Assembly: GCA_003612625.1 (NCBI GenBank)
Contig: RAZJ01000004.1
Coordinates: 1-64,000, forward strand
Direction: 5' to 3'
Length of the DNA stretch: 64,000 bases
From: a bacterium 1XD42-1
Lineage (GTDB): Bacteria > Bacillota > Clostridia > Oscillospirales > Ruminococcaceae
The notes under the pieces were generated by a model that had not been told where the DNA came from, made no database searches, and worked only from the letters and a program-made list of their open reading frames with translations. Each line of letters opens with the position of its first letter. Position 1 is the first letter of the stretch. The position numbers and the translations under genes were made by a program. Positions 22,921-32,699 of this stretch are shown here, in pieces.

Positions 22921-23571
22921 ATGGGACGTTATGAACAAAGAAAAATGGAGTATTTTAAAGGATCTGCAACGGCGCTCCGGCTGTATAAAATATGGCTGAC
23001 TGGATTCATGCTTTTTTCCGTGATTTCCTTAACATGGAAAATTACTACTTCAGGATATGAGGAACCGGTTTATTTTCTCCTTGATTTTTTAGTATGCGGC
23101 CTTTCTATGGCGGCTTTACTATCTTTTGCAGGATTCGACCGGTTTACTGTTTTAGGTAATACAGCTTTTTTAACCATGTTTTTATCCAACCGGGTATACC
23201 GTACCCTTCATTATTTAGGTGCTGTTGGAAAGAATGTTCAAACATCTCCTCCAGATGTACCGCCTATGGCACAAGGGATGGAGGCTGTGATGGGAATGGG
23301 TCCTATGGGAATGAATGGCATGGGAATGGGCATGGGAGCAATAGCAGAAAATACTGCAACGGCTTCTTCCCTGGATATCGGCTTATTAGGGCAGCTTGTC
23401 CAGAAATTGCTGGCTGGCCCATTAAAAGTTACTGGAGATTTTTCAAAATTTATTGTTGTATTAGAATGCGAATTATTTGGGGCACTTTGTATTTTTTTTA
23501 TTGTATTTTTCCTGTCTAATTGGAAATTTTTTAAAACACCTTTGGCACAGCTTCGGGGACAGGATTCATAA
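22921..23571 (+). CDS. Membrane protein with Met/Gly-rich loop, unknown function
   Basis: A 216-aa product with about four transmembrane segments. Between the third and fourth helices lies a run dense in Met, Gly and Pro (around residues 118-140, with repeated GMG/MGM units), then a polar stretch and a last long helix. Met-rich loops can bind copper, but nothing else supports that. No family recognised. It precedes malic enzyme by 31 bp on the same strand. Confidence 0.6.
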   Translation: MGRYEQRKMEYFKGSATALRLYKIWLTGFMLFSVISLTWKITTSGYEEPVYFLLDFLVCGLSMAALLSFAGFDRFTVLGNTAFLTMFLSNRVYRTLHYLGAVGKNVQTSPPDVPPMAQGMEAVMGMGPMGMNGMGMGMGAIAENTATASSLDIGLLGQLVQKLLAGPLKVTGDFSKFIVVLECELFGALCIFFIVFFLSNWKFFKTPLAQLRGQDS

Positions 23572-23602
23572 AGGGATATTCTAAATTTGAAGGGGATAGA
23601 AA

Positions 23603-24775
23603 ATGGACTACAATCAAGCAGCATTAGAATTACATAAACGAAATAAAGGAAAATTAGAAACAGTTAGCAAAGTTCCTGTAAAAAACCGGGAGGATTTAAG
23701 TTTAGCTTATACCCCTGGCGTAGCAGAACCCTGCCGGAAAATCCAGGCAAATCCAGATGATGTTTATACTTATACTTCTAAAGGAAATATGGTGGCTGTT
23801 GTAACAAATGGAACTGCTGTTTTAGGGTTAGGGGATATTGGTCCCAAAGCCGCCCTTCCGGTTATGGAGGGAAAAGCTGTTTTGTTTAAAGAATTTGGTG
23901 GGGTAGATGCTTTCCCAATTTGCCTGGATACAAAAGATCCAGAAAAAATAATAGAAGCTGTCCGATTGATTGCACCGAGTTTCGGCGGGATCAATTTGGA
24001 AGACATTGCTTCTCCGGTTTGCTTCCAAGTGGAAGATATTTTAGAACAGGAATTGGATATTCCAGTATTCCATGATGATCAGCATGGGACTGCTGTTATT
24101 GTAACCGCTTCCTTGTTAAATGCGCTGCGTTTAGTGGGTAAGGATATTACAAAGATCCATGCTGTTGTCAATGGGCCAGGGGCAGCCGGAACAGCCATTA
24201 TTAAAATGCTGCGGACCGTAGGCGTCCCCCATATTATTGCCGTAGATGAAAACGGGATTCTTTATAAATCCCGCGGAATCGGCATCCAGGATCATAAAGC
24301 TATGCTCTGTGAAATTACCAATCCGGAAGATATTCGGGGCGGCTTATCGGAAGCCCTCGTTGGGGCAGATGTATTCATCGGAGTTTCCATTGCCGGGGCA
24401 TTAAAGCCCGATATGATCCGGAGAATGGCAAAAGATCCGGTTGTATTTGCTATGGCAAATCCTGTTCCGGAGATTATGCCTGAAGAAGCCAAAAAAGCTG
24501 GTGTTGCTGTCATTGGAACAGGCCGGAGTGATTTCCCCAATCAAATCAATAATGTGTTAGCATTTCCCGGTATTTTTAAAGGAGCTTTATCCGTCCGTGC
24601 CAGAAATATCAATAATGAGATGAAAGCTGCTGCTGCTTATGCTTTAGCAGATTTAATCAGTCCAGAAGAACTAAATCCGGATTATATTATCCCTGGTGCA
24701 TTTGATCCACGGGTCGCTCCAGCCGTTGCTGCTGCTGTAGCAAAAGCTGCAAGGGATACGGGGGTATGTAAATGA
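23603..24775 (+). CDS. Malate dehydrogenase (oxaloacetate-decarboxylating), malic enzyme
   Basis: Converts malate to pyruvate and CO2 with NAD(P). At 390 aa it is the short bacterial form. Signatures: SLAYTPGVAEPC near residue 33, the catalytic-metal region VFHDDQHGTAVIV, the dinucleotide fold VVNGPGAAGTAII, and PDYIIPGAFDPRVAPAVAAAVA near the end. It overlaps the fumarase alpha gene by 4 bp (ATGA), so the operon links fumarate, malate and pyruvate. Confidence 0.94.
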   Translation: MDYNQAALELHKRNKGKLETVSKVPVKNREDLSLAYTPGVAEPCRKIQANPDDVYTYTSKGNMVAVVTNGTAVLGLGDIGPKAALPVMEGKAVLFKEFGGVDAFPICLDTKDPEKIIEAVRLIAPSFGGINLEDIASPVCFQVEDILEQELDIPVFHDDQHGTAVIVTASLLNALRLVGKDITKIHAVVNGPGAAGTAIIKMLRTVGVPHIIAVDENGILYKSRGIGIQDHKAMLCEITNPEDIRGGLSEALVGADVFIGVSIAGALKPDMIRRMAKDPVVFAMANPVPEIMPEEAKKAGVAVIGTGRSDFPNQINNVLAFPGIFKGALSVRARNINNEMKAAAAYALADLISPEELNPDYIIPGAFDPRVAPAVAAAVAKAARDTGVCK

Positions 24776-25614
24776 GAAGCTTAGATGTAAAAGAAATCAC
24801 AAAAGCAGTTGCCCATTTGTCTATTGAAACGAACCGGTATTTGTCACCAGACATGGAGCAGGCTTTTCAGAAAGCAAAAAAACAGGAACCCTGGCCTTTG
24901 GCCCGGGACACTTTAGATAAAATTGAAGAAAATATTCAGGCAGCCCAGGATATGGGTTTGGCTATTTGTCAGGATACTGGTATGGCCTGTGTCTTTTTAG
25001 AAATTGGACAAGATGTCCATTTAACAGGCGGTTCTTTACAGGATGCCGTAAATGAAGGCGTCCGGCAGGGATATACCCAGGGATATTTACGCAAAAGCGT
25101 TGTAGCAGATCCGATCCGGCGGGGAAATACAGGAGATAATACACCTGCTGTTTTATATATGGATATTGTACCTGGAAACCGAGTAAAAGTTAGTGTAGCG
25201 CCAAAAGGATTTGGCAGTGAAAATATGAGCCGTATTGCCATGCTAAAACCTGCTCAGGGACAGCAAGGCGTAGAAGACTTTATTTTTGAAACCGCAAAGT
25301 TGGCAGGGCCAAATCCCTGCCCGCCTATGGTATTGGGAGTAGGGATTGGCGGTACATTTGAAAGATGTGCCTTGTTAGCAAAAAAAGCTTTGCTGCGTTC
25401 TGTTGACAGCTCCAATTCCGATCCTTTCTATGGGAAAATGGAACAGCGTTTGCTGGAGCGGATCAATGAATTAGGAACCGGTCCGGCAGGATATGGTGGA
25501 AAGACAACAGCATTAGCTGTATTGATCGAAACATTTCCCACTCATATTGCGGGATTACCCGTAGCTGTAAATGTTAGTTGCCATGTAACCCGTCATGGCT
25601 CAGTAGAATTATAA
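24772..25614 (+). CDS. Fumarate hydratase class I, alpha subunit
   Basis: A 280-aa N-terminal subunit of the oxygen-sensitive 4Fe-4S fumarase or related hydro-lyase. Conserved cysteines likely to bind the cluster are in QDTGMACVFLE, AGPNPCPP and the C-terminal VNVSCHVTRHG. The stretch PIRRGNTGDNTPAVLYMDIVPG is characteristic. Pairs with the next gene (12 bp downstream) as the heterodimer. Tartrate dehydratase is a relative, but the malic enzyme neighbour favours fumarate. Confidence 0.92.
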   Translation: MRSLDVKEITKAVAHLSIETNRYLSPDMEQAFQKAKKQEPWPLARDTLDKIEENIQAAQDMGLAICQDTGMACVFLEIGQDVHLTGGSLQDAVNEGVRQGYTQGYLRKSVVADPIRRGNTGDNTPAVLYMDIVPGNRVKVSVAPKGFGSENMSRIAMLKPAQGQQGVEDFIFETAKLAGPNPCPPMVLGVGIGGTFERCALLAKKALLRSVDSSNSDPFYGKMEQRLLERINELGTGPAGYGGKTTALAVLIETFPTHIAGLPVAVNVSCHVTRHGSVEL

Positions 25615-25626
25615 GGGGGAATATAT

Positions 25627-26202
25627 ATGGAATATCGGTTGCAAACCCCTTTGACAAAGGATAAATTAAAAGGGCTTCATGCTGGAGATCAGGTTTTGAT
25701 TTCTGGAGAAATCTATACAGCAAGAGATGCTGCCCATGGCCGTTTAAAAGAGCTGTTGGAAGCTGGGAAATCTTTACCAATTGATTTAGAAAATCTGACA
25801 GTTTATTATGCAGGTCCAACGCCAGCACCTCCCGGAACACCTGTTGGCAGCATTGGCCCGACAACGGCAGGAAGAATGGATGCTTATACCCCTGCCTTGC
25901 TGGAACAAGGGATGACAGCTATGATTGGAAAAGGAGCACGTTCCCCAGAAGTGATGGAAGCGATTCGCAGGAGTGGAGCTGTTTATTTTGGATGTATTGG
26001 TGGGGCTGGCGCTTTGGCCGCTCGTTGCATAGAAAAATCAGAATTGGTTGCTTGGGAAGATTTGGGAAGCGAAGCTATCCGAAAATTAACTGTCCGTAAT
26101 TTTCCAGTAACTGTATTGGCTTGTGGGGACGAAAATTTGTATGAATTAGGAAAATCTAATTACTTGGCATCTTTAAGAAGTCAGGCAGAATCAAAAGCTT
26201 GA
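25627..26202 (+). CDS. Fumarate hydratase class I, beta subunit
   Basis: A 191-aa C-terminal subunit. Visible motifs: GDQVLISGEIYTARDAAHGRL, the substrate-binding YYAGPTPAPPGTPVGSIGPTTAGRMD, and IGKGARSPEV, typical of class I fumarase/tartrate dehydratase beta chains. Ends the malic enzyme-fumarase operon; an IS remnant begins directly downstream. Confidence 0.93.
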   Translation: MEYRLQTPLTKDKLKGLHAGDQVLISGEIYTARDAAHGRLKELLEAGKSLPIDLENLTVYYAGPTPAPPGTPVGSIGPTTAGRMDAYTPALLEQGMTAMIGKGARSPEVMEAIRRSGAVYFGCIGGAGALAARCIEKSELVAWEDLGSEAIRKLTVRNFPVTVLACGDENLYELGKSNYLASLRSQAESKA

Positions 26203-26217
26203 GCCCTTCCTAGTTTG

Positions 26218-26824
26218 GTGGACAGTAAAAATGGAACCAAAACAGAATAAAAGGTAAGGTTTCTCAAAAGTACATGTTCAAGCAATGTGAGAGAAATTTA
26301 AGGAGAGAGCCAGCCAATAGAAGAATGAGGGCGAACAGAGTTATAAAAAGTCTCAATGCAAGAGAAAATATCGGCCATAGCCTGTTCTCTAGAAAAATAA
26401 TGGTGGAGATGGACACACTCACATTTAAGACAACCGAAAAAATTTTCAGCAACAGCATTGTCATAAGGGTAACCTTTGCCAGGCATACTGTGGCAAATAT
26501 TAAGATTGAGTAGACGCTGATGGAGTACAGCCATATTCAGAGCAGCCAGGGTAGGGTTAGAGTCAATATGCTCAGAGAAAGCATAGCCTACGATCTGTTT
26601 GGTACATAGGTCTTTGATAATAGCACAATAAAGCCAGCCTTATAGGTAATATCGCCAACTGATTTTCTTAAAGGAGAAGCGGTGGGCCAGTAGATTTGGT
26701 GCGACGGAGTGAGGATAATTGGAATTTGTAGTAGCCTTGTAAGCACGTTTACGAAGAGAAAAGATGTGCAGCTCATTCATAAGACGATGGATATGCTTGC
26801 GTGAACAGGAAAGTTCTTTACGAA
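26218..26824 (-). mobile_element. IS3-family insertion sequence remnant (copy A, 3' part)
   Basis: On the minus strand the broken frames encode the rve integrase core of an IS3/IS150-type OrfB, including CHSMPGKGYPYDNAVAENFF and SREQAMADIFSCIETFYNSVRPHSSIGWLSP, followed by the likely IS end. The 5' part is missing and several frameshifts and stops separate the pieces. The stretch from TTAATTCGTAAAGAACTTTCC to TTCGTAAACGTGCTTACAAGG is nearly identical to the second remnant at ~33.0-33.1 kb. The insertion joins directly to a truncated BMP lipoprotein gene. Confidence 0.85.
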
Positions 26825-26995
26825 TTAAGTGGTCTGGTTAAACGACTGGTCTGTAATATCACCTGCGTCTGTAATCATGGCAACCCAATATTCAGAACTG
26901 CCTGTATTTTGAACCGGCCCAGTCCCGCAGGAAGCCAGTGAAAACACCATAATAACTGCAAGGAGTACAGCCAACAGTGTTTTTGGTTGTTTCAC
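26825..26995 (-). pseudogene. BMP-family nucleoside-binding lipoprotein, truncated by IS
   Basis: GTG 26995, behind AGGAGATAGATCA, opens a lipoprotein signal (LLAVIMVFSLASC) followed by YWVAMITDAGDITDQSFNQTT and a stop. That is the start of a BmpA/PnrA-type ABC binding protein, whose motif normally continues as SFNQ-x-x-W. The homology breaks exactly where the IS remnant begins, leaving 56 codons. The gene lies downstream of udp-cdd-deoB on the same strand, which fits a former nucleoside ABC importer whose other genes are gone or moved. Confidence 0.85.
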
Positions 26996-27034
26996 TTGAT
27001 CTATCTCCTTTTCTTTTTTTAGAATTTTTTTCTT

Positions 27035-27197
27035 AGAACCTGTCTAGTATCTCAGGGTGTGCCAAATGGACAGAAATTTTTTCGGCCAGCAAGGAAAAAA
27101 GCACAGGAATACTTTGTGTATTCCGAGCATTTTTGACGCAGACTGGGCGGAAAAAGATCTGCCCAGGTGGCATATCAGGAGATGCTAAACAGGTTCT
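27035..27197. repeat. MITE-like inverted-repeat element
   Basis: The ends AGAACCTGTCTAGTATCTC (left) and, reversed, AGAACCTGTTTAGCATCTC (right) match at 17 of 19 positions. The 163-bp interior contains no gene but has nested hairpins, for example GGAATAC-TTTGT-GTATTCC and CTGGGC...GCCCAG. This looks like a small non-autonomous element or a folded intergenic repeat. Its right end abuts deoB, whose stop TTA(rev) starts at 27197. Confidence 0.7.
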
Positions 27198-28387
27198 TAG
27201 GACAATTGCTGTAATAATGAACTACCGATTGTATTTTCCGGCATAGGGACTCCGAAATTATCTGCAACTGTGGTGCCAATTACAGCAAATGTTTCCTGCT
27301 CCGGCAATGCCCCATTCCCTGTCATGGATTTGGAATATGCCAAAAACGGCACTTTTTCCCGGGTATGGTCTGTCCCGCTATAAGTAGGATCGGTGCCATG
27401 ATCAGCCGTAATAATTAACAAATCATTCTGGCGCAAAACATCCAATAACAGACCCAATTTTTCGTCAAACCGTTCCAGCTCTCTGGCATATCCTTCCGGG
27501 TCCCGGCGGTGCCCCCATTTCGCGTCAAAATCAACCAGGTTTACAAAACATAAGCCATTGAAATCTTTTTTTGACGTTTCAATAGTTTGCTCCATGCCAT
27601 GAACAGAAGATTTTGACTTTTGGGATTCGGTAATGCCTTCTCCGTCAAAAATATCTGCGATTTTGCCTACGGAAATCACATCATAGCCGTTTTCTTTTAA
27701 AGCATCCAATGCCGTTTTTCCAAAGGGCTTTAATGCGTAATCATGACGGTTGCTGGTACGTTCAAATTCCCCTTTCTTTTCACCAACATAGGGCCTTGCA
27801 ATGACCCGCCCCACCTTCCATTCATCCCGCATGGTTAGTTCCCGGGCAATTTTACAGCAGCGGTATAATTCTTCCAATCCAAAGGTTTTTTCATTCCCGC
27901 AAATTTGCAGTACAGAATCCGCAGAAGTATAAACAATCATATGGCCTGTCGCAATTTCTTCTTCTGCCAATTCATCCAATATTTCTGTGCCGCTGGCACT
28001 TTTATTGCCAATTACTTTGTGGCCTGTGCGCTTTTCCAGTTCTTCAATCAGTTCCTTAGGAAAACCATGCTCTGTAAAGGTCTGCAAAGGAACGGCAGCT
28101 TCCAAGCCCATCATTTCCCAATGGCCTGTCATGGTATCTTTTGCATTGCTTTTTTCCCGTAAGGCTCCATAATAGCCATAAGGGTGGGATTCTGCCGGAA
28201 CCTGCCGCAAGGGGGTTAAATTGGAAATTCCTAACTTTTGCAGGTTGGGAATGTGAAAAGCTTCTACAGATTCCGAAATATGACCCAGGGTATTTACCCC
28301 AATATCTCCAAACCGTTCAGAATCCGGCATAGCGCCAATCCCTAAAGAATCAATGACAATTACAAAAATACGCTTATAATGTTTCAT
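27197..28387 (-). CDS. deoB: Phosphopentomutase
   Basis: Interconverts (deoxy)ribose 1-phosphate and 5-phosphate in nucleoside breakdown. A 396-aa product of normal length, alkaline-phosphatase fold with metal motifs [13 protein letters not shown] at the N-terminus, [11 protein letters not shown] around the catalytic Thr, [16 protein letters not shown] and [19 protein letters not shown]. Last intact gene of the udp-cdd-deoB operon; the terminal bases lie in the end of the MITE-like element. Confidence 0.96.
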   Translation of the reverse strand: MKHYKRIFVIVIDSLGIGAMPDSERFGDIGVNTLGHISESVEAFHIPNLQKLGISNLTPLRQVPAESHPYGYYGALREKSNAKDTMTGHWEMMGLEAAVPLQTFTEHGFPKELIEELEKRTGHKVIGNKSASGTEILDELAEEEIATGHMIVYTSADSVLQICGNEKTFGLEELYRCCKIARELTMRDEWKVGRVIARPYVGEKKGEFERTSNRHDYALKPFGKTALDALKENGYDVISVGKIADIFDGEGITESQKSKSSVHGMEQTIETSKKDFNGLCFVNLVDFDAKWGHRRDPEGYARELERFDEKLGLLLDVLRQNDLLIITADHGTDPTYSGTDHTREKVPFLAYSKSMTGNGALPEQETFAVIGTTVADNFGVPMPENTIGSSLLQQLS

Positions 28388-28402
28388 CTCTGCTCCTCCC
28401 TT

Positions 28403-28822
28403 CTAGGCTAAATTTGCCGGCCCAAAGCCCATGGGCATTAGTTCTTTTAGCCGGAACACCTGGTAATGTTCCGGATCAACCGCTAATATAATTTCAAACG
28501 TTTCCGGATTGCAAAATTCCATCATTACCTGCCGGCATACACCGCAGGGAGCTGCATATTCTGTTAATTCCCCGTTTTTCCCGCCAACAACGCAAATGGC
28601 TTGAAAATTGTGGACGCCTTCACTGATGGCTTTGAAAAATGCTGTCCGTTCTGCACAGTTGCAAGGGGTATATGCCGCATTTTCGATATTACATCCAGTA
28701 TAAACAGACCCGTTTTCTGCAAGCAGTGCAGCTCCTACTTTAAAGTTGGAATAGGGTGTATAGGAAAATTTTAACTGCTGGATGGCAATACCAATCAATT
28801 CTTTTATTTTGGATGTTTCCAT
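28403..28822 (-). CDS. cdd: Cytidine deaminase
   Basis: Deaminates cytidine and deoxycytidine to uridine. A 139-aa homotetramer-type enzyme. Zinc and catalytic motifs: NIENAAYTPCNCAERTA (C-A-E) and AAPCGVCRQVMMEF (P-C-x-x-C). Its product feeds the uridine phosphorylase encoded 20 bp upstream, and the released ribose 1-phosphate goes to DeoB. Confidence 0.96.
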   Translation of the reverse strand: METSKIKELIGIAIQQLKFSYTPYSNFKVGAALLAENGSVYTGCNIENAAYTPCNCAERTAFFKAISEGVHNFQAICVVGGKNGELTEYAAPCGVCRQVMMEFCNPETFEIILAVDPEHYQVFRLKELMPMGFGPANLA

Positions 28823-28842
28823 TTTCTATTCCTCCCACTTAT

Positions 28843-29625
28843 TTATTGGCCTGCTTCCTGATCCGCATGGATCAAATTCCGAATCCCCTGCACAGCAATG
28901 CGGATCGCCATATCCATATCATGGACAACCGGATTTTCTAAACCAGCTTTTTCCCGTTCCTGATTGGCCAGCACCAGGAAACAAGATCCGATCCGCACCC
29001 TTAAGCTGGCAGCTACAATAAATAATGCAGCGGATTCCATTTCAGAAGCAAGACATCCTAACCGTTTCCAGGCTTCCCATTTATTCAGCAGCTCATAACT
29101 TACTGGTTTCGTTTCCGGTGAATGCTGCCCATAAAAGGAATCCTTGCACTGGACAACTCCTACATGATAATTTTGTTCCAGAGATTTGGCTGCTGCAATT
29201 AAAGAATTAACAACGGCAATATCAGCTACCGCAGGATATTCAATGGGGGCATATTCCCGGCTTGTACCTTCCATCCGGACAGCCCCGCTTGCTATCACAA
29301 TATCACCGCTCATGACTTCGGTCTGCATTCCTCCGCAAGTCCCTATTCGTATAAACGTATCTGCACCGGATTGTACCAGTTCTTCCAAAGCAATGGCTGC
29401 TGATGGGCCGCCAATCCCAGTAGAAGTGATACTGACTTTTACTCCATCCAAGGTTCCTGTATATGTGATATATTCCCGGCTGTCTGCTATCATCTGTGCA
29501 TCATCAAGATATTTTGCGATTTTTGCACAGCGCTTCGGGTCCCCCGGCAGAATAACATACCGTCCAATATCCCCTTTACCAACCTGGATATGGTACTGCT
29601 TGTTTGCATTTTCGGAATAATTCAT
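28843..29625 (-). CDS. udp: Uridine phosphorylase
   Basis: A 260-aa nucleoside phosphorylase, family 1. ATG 29625 is chosen because AGGTG lies 8 bases upstream; an in-frame start 15 bp earlier would include it. Signatures: [44 protein letters not shown] and [11 protein letters not shown] (ribose-binding M-E-S). The pairing with cdd and deoB supports uridine over purine nucleosides. First gene of the leftward salvage operon. Confidence 0.93.
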   Translation of the reverse strand: MNYSENANKQYHIQVGKGDIGRYVILPGDPKRCAKIAKYLDDAQMIADSREYITYTGTLDGVKVSITSTGIGGPSAAIALEELVQSGADTFIRIGTCGGMQTEVMSGDIVIASGAVRMEGTSREYAPIEYPAVADIAVVNSLIAAAKSLEQNYHVGVVQCKDSFYGQHSPETKPVSYELLNKWEAWKRLGCLASEMESAALFIVAASLRVRIGSCFLVLANQEREKAGLENPVVHDMDMAIRIAVQGIRNLIHADQEAGQ

Positions 29626-29640
29626 GAATATACACCTCAC

Positions 29641-29868
29641 TCAAAAAATAATTGTATTATCTTTAGTTTAATGATAAGTTTCCTCTGTGAAAAGGACTTG
29701 AGTCTCTTTTTTTACATTTTTACGGTATTTTGTTTATTTTGTTTATTTTATGGTATACTTTTTTATCTATTATACTGATAAATATCTCTCATTTTAAGGA
29801 TATTATTTTATATCATTTAGGATTATAAAAAAGAGATGTTTTATACTTTGCGTGACATTCATACAAAA
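29641..29868. other. AT-rich intergenic region upstream of udp
   Basis: A 228-bp stretch, unusually rich in T and A, that should contain the leftward promoter of udp-cdd-deoB. A homopolymeric pattern around 29700-29760 makes hexamer choice arbitrary. No gene seen. Confidence 0.4.
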
Positions 29869-29918
29869 AGAACTGAAGCAACCGTTTTTCTAACAGGTTC
29901 CTTCAGTTCTTTTTTACA
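29869..29918 (-). terminator. Terminator downstream of gerQ-like gene
   Basis: AAGAACTGAAG and CTTCAGTTCTT flank a 27-nt inner sequence and the stem is followed by T-runs on both sides, so it can act in either direction. It lies 2 bp after the gerQ-like stop. Confidence 0.75.
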
Positions 29919-29920
29919 AA

Positions 29921-30424
29921 TTAACGCATGGGACGGAAAGGCGGATAACCTGGGCCTCGGGGTGCCATTCCGCCTGTGGCCGTTGTGCCGGAATCTCTTG
30001 GAAGCTGGGGCGGATTTGGGGTTTCCCCCGGTCCAATGCTGGTATAGTAAATAGGCTGGCTTGCATCCTCAGGCAGTTCTTCTATTTCTTCTTCCGTCCG
30101 TTTCCGTAAGTACCGGGTATCAAAGAAATTAACAAATTTTATGGAGTAAAAATCACAGACAGTATAATAATTGTTTACGTCATTATAAATGGTAACAAAA
30201 TTATTCCCTACATTATATAAAAGTCCTTCTTTTGAGATAAGGTTCTGTGTGCCAATTAAAAATTCAATGACAACATATGCCCCCATATTTTCCCGGAGGA
30301 CAGAAGAAAAAGAACCCAGATAAACTTCTTCATTATTTTGCGGGTTTTCTATCGCTTGGGCAGATTCCGGGATATTCATATTTAGTCCCTGGCCTTGACG
30401 TCCCATAGGGGTATTATTTGGCAT
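29921..30424 (-). CDS. GerQ-like spore coat protein
   Basis: A 167-aa product. The middle (about residues 35-105) matches the layout of GerQ: YLGSFSSVLRENMGAYVVIEFLIG, then GLLYNVGNNFVTIYND and DFYSIKFVNFF. The N- and C-terminal tails are low-complexity, rich in Gln/Asn and Pro/Gly. In Bacillus GerQ is needed for CwlJ to localise in the spore coat, and cwlJ is the next gene upstream (16-bp gap), which supports the assignment. Sequence identity to Bacillus GerQ is low, so the call is by pattern and neighbour. Confidence 0.7.
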   Translation of the reverse strand: MPNNTPMGRQGQGLNMNIPESAQAIENPQNNEEVYLGSFSSVLRENMGAYVVIEFLIGTQNLISKEGLLYNVGNNFVTIYNDVNNYYTVCDFYSIKFVNFFDTRYLRKRTEEEIEELPEDASQPIYYTSIGPGETPNPPQLPRDSGTTATGGMAPRGPGYPPFRPMR

Positions 30425-30440
30425 AAAAAATCAACCTCCT

Positions 30441-30881
30441 CTATGTCTTAAAATAAGCATCACTGGGATTATAAAAACAATGATCTCCGATACGGGTGAC
30501 AAAATATCCGATTTCACTGGGGAAATTATTCCGGCATTTTGGGGAATATGGATTAAAAAACCATAATGCAGAGCCTAAAGAACTTAACCGGTTTCCTGCA
30601 ATGGCCCAGTCAGCAATATCAAAATGAATTTGTTCCGGACGCATATTATAAATATTCTGGGGGTTATACCGGCCACGCTCTGTTTCAGACATGCAGACAA
30701 ACTGTCCTGTCTGATATGCAATTTTCCGCAAACTGCCTTGCCCCACTCTTTTGTATTCACCGCCTGGTGCATTCACGCGGTTCATTACTACGCTGGCTAC
30801 TGCCCGCATACCGGTATCCCCTTCGCCACCGGCTTCACATTGAATGAGCCGTGCCAGCAATTCCCGGTCGGAATATGCCAT
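30441..30881 (-). CDS. cwlJ: Spore cortex-lytic enzyme CwlJ-type cell wall hydrolase
   Basis: A 146-aa SleB/CwlJ domain protein without a signal peptide, which is the CwlJ form. Visible motifs: LLARLIQCEAGGEGDTGMRAVASVVMNRV (catalytic Glu in CEAGGE), VCMSETERGRYN, SALWFFNPY and IGDHCFYN. It degrades cortex peptidoglycan on germination, triggered by Ca-dipicolinate released through the SpoVA channel encoded at 20.9-22.7 kb. Followed by its probable partner gerQ. Confidence 0.9.
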   Translation of the reverse strand: MAYSDRELLARLIQCEAGGEGDTGMRAVASVVMNRVNAPGGEYKRVGQGSLRKIAYQTGQFVCMSETERGRYNPQNIYNMRPEQIHFDIADWAIAGNRLSSLGSALWFFNPYSPKCRNNFPSEIGYFVTRIGDHCFYNPSDAYFKT

Positions 30882-30975
30882 AATCCTCCTCCTTTACCGT
30901 CAACACGAGCGTTATATTTTTCCCATCCGTGGTAAAGACCGCTCTTTTCTATTCTTATGCAGTTCCTTCCTGAGA

Positions 30976-32499
30976 TTATGCGGAAGGGCTATGGGAAAAA
31001 TTGTTCCGACTGGAAAAGCTGCCTGTCAGCCATAATAAAAAAATATATAAAGCAATGGTACTGCCTGCTGTTATTACAGCATTCCAGATGGCGCCGCCAC
31101 CTGGCAGCCACCGATTCATATACGCTGTATGGACACAAATGGAAGCAATGGCTGCACATAAAAGAGGACGGGCTGCCAGTTCAATTAAATCAGGCTGAAA
31201 TCCTGTAACAGTCAGAAGCCTCCAGAAGCTTAATGCAAAATTAAATAATTCACTGAAACAAACCATTAAAATATATCCCTTAATTCCAATAAGAGGCAGT
31301 AAAACCCACACCATAGCTAAACTTACTAAAGCATCATAAACATTGTAACGCATGACAGCAACCTGTTCATCCAGCCCTTTTAGCATACAATCCACAGCCG
31401 TATCCAAATACATAATAGGGGCTACCGGCGCTAAAAGCCGGATATATATTTCTACATCAGGATTTCCGGAAACAGCCTGAGCCAACTCCTCGGAAAAGGA
31501 AAATAAAATGCCGCAGACACACAGGGATACCATTAAATTTAAAGCTGTCATTTTTTGAACCATACGATTGACATCCAGTTTTTTCGCACTGTTTTCTGCC
31601 ATTTCCGGTACAATCAGGCCAGAAAAAGAATTTAATAAAGCAGCTGGAAATAAAATCACCGGAAGCGCTACCCCATGTACCGCGCCAAACATGGAAAGAG
31701 AAGCTGCCGCACCGATACCGCCTGCCTGCAAACGCATGGGAACCATTAAATTTTTAGCTGTGGTCAATCCGGAACGCAGATAGGAACTGACGGCAACCGG
31801 CAATGAAATCCGCAGCAGCCGTTTTACAATGCCATTTCCTGTACCCTTTGCAGGGTAACGGCGCAGATCATGTATATATAAAATCCAGGCAAACAGAAAT
31901 GAAATGATTTCTGAAACAAGCCCTGCCGCAGCTAAAAGAAGGCATCCTGTCTGTAAATCATTAACAGGGAATAAAAAAGAAAATGCAATTACAGTGAATA
32001 AAATACGCAGGATTTGTTCTAAAATTTGTGCGGCAGCCGGTTTAATAATCCGGCGTACTGCTGTAAAATATCCTCCTAAGGCTGTGGATACCGATAACAG
32101 CGGCATGGATAAAGCCATAACCTGCAAAGGCAGTATGGTTTCTTTATGGGCCAGCCAGCGGGTGCCAATAAAAGGGGCTGCAAAGTAAAGCAGCAAGCCT
32201 GCTCCAATCCCAAAGGCTAAGCTGTACAAAAGACAGATGACCATAGAAGGACGGACCGTTTTTCCATCTGTTACAGCGATTTCTTCTGCTACAATCCGGG
32301 TAGCAGCCAAATGGATGCCTGCGGAAGCCAGTGTAACAGTAAAGGTATATACAGAAAGGATCAGTTGATAAATCCCCATGCTTTCTGCCCCTAAACGTTC
32401 AGAAACATATAAATTAAACCATACACCGGCTCCGTTTGCTGTCATGGAAGTTGCTGTCATAATCATTGCATTTACAAAAAAAAGCTGCGTACGTTTCAT
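30976..32499 (-). CDS. SpoVB-like MATE/MOP flippase (polysaccharide biosynthesis type)
   Basis: A 507-aa protein with about 14 transmembrane helices from the MOP superfamily, closest in pattern to stage V sporulation protein B. The start ATG 32499 follows GAAAGTGGTGAAGC; a longer frame to 32538 is possible but lacks a ribosome site. SpoVB-type proteins flip lipid-linked precursors for the spore cortex or wall. The gene stands alone between the cwlJ control region and an IS remnant. Confidence 0.8.
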   Translation of the reverse strand: MKRTQLFFVNAMIMTATSMTANGAGVWFNLYVSERLGAESMGIYQLILSVYTFTVTLASAGIHLAATRIVAEEIAVTDGKTVRPSMVICLLYSLAFGIGAGLLLYFAAPFIGTRWLAHKETILPLQVMALSMPLLSVSTALGGYFTAVRRIIKPAAAQILEQILRILFTVIAFSFLFPVNDLQTGCLLLAAAGLVSEIISFLFAWILYIHDLRRYPAKGTGNGIVKRLLRISLPVAVSSYLRSGLTTAKNLMVPMRLQAGGIGAAASLSMFGAVHGVALPVILFPAALLNSFSGLIVPEMAENSAKKLDVNRMVQKMTALNLMVSLCVCGILFSFSEELAQAVSGNPDVEIYIRLLAPVAPIMYLDTAVDCMLKGLDEQVAVMRYNVYDALVSLAMVWVLLPLIGIKGYILMVCFSELFNFALSFWRLLTVTGFQPDLIELAARPLLCAAIASICVHTAYMNRWLPGGGAIWNAVITAGSTIALYIFLLWLTGSFSSRNNFSHSPSA

Positions 32500-32699
32500 T
32501 GCTTCACCACTTTCATCAAAGCATATGAAAGCTTGCACAAAAAAATCACTGTCATAACCAGATTGTTATAAAATTCATAGCAGATCGAAAAAGGCTTAAT
32601 GGAAAAAAATAACGGTCAATACTCGACCGTAGCAATCCACTCACTGTATAATTTTGATTAAAATATTTTTTTAGTGAAAACATATTGTTCTAAATTATA

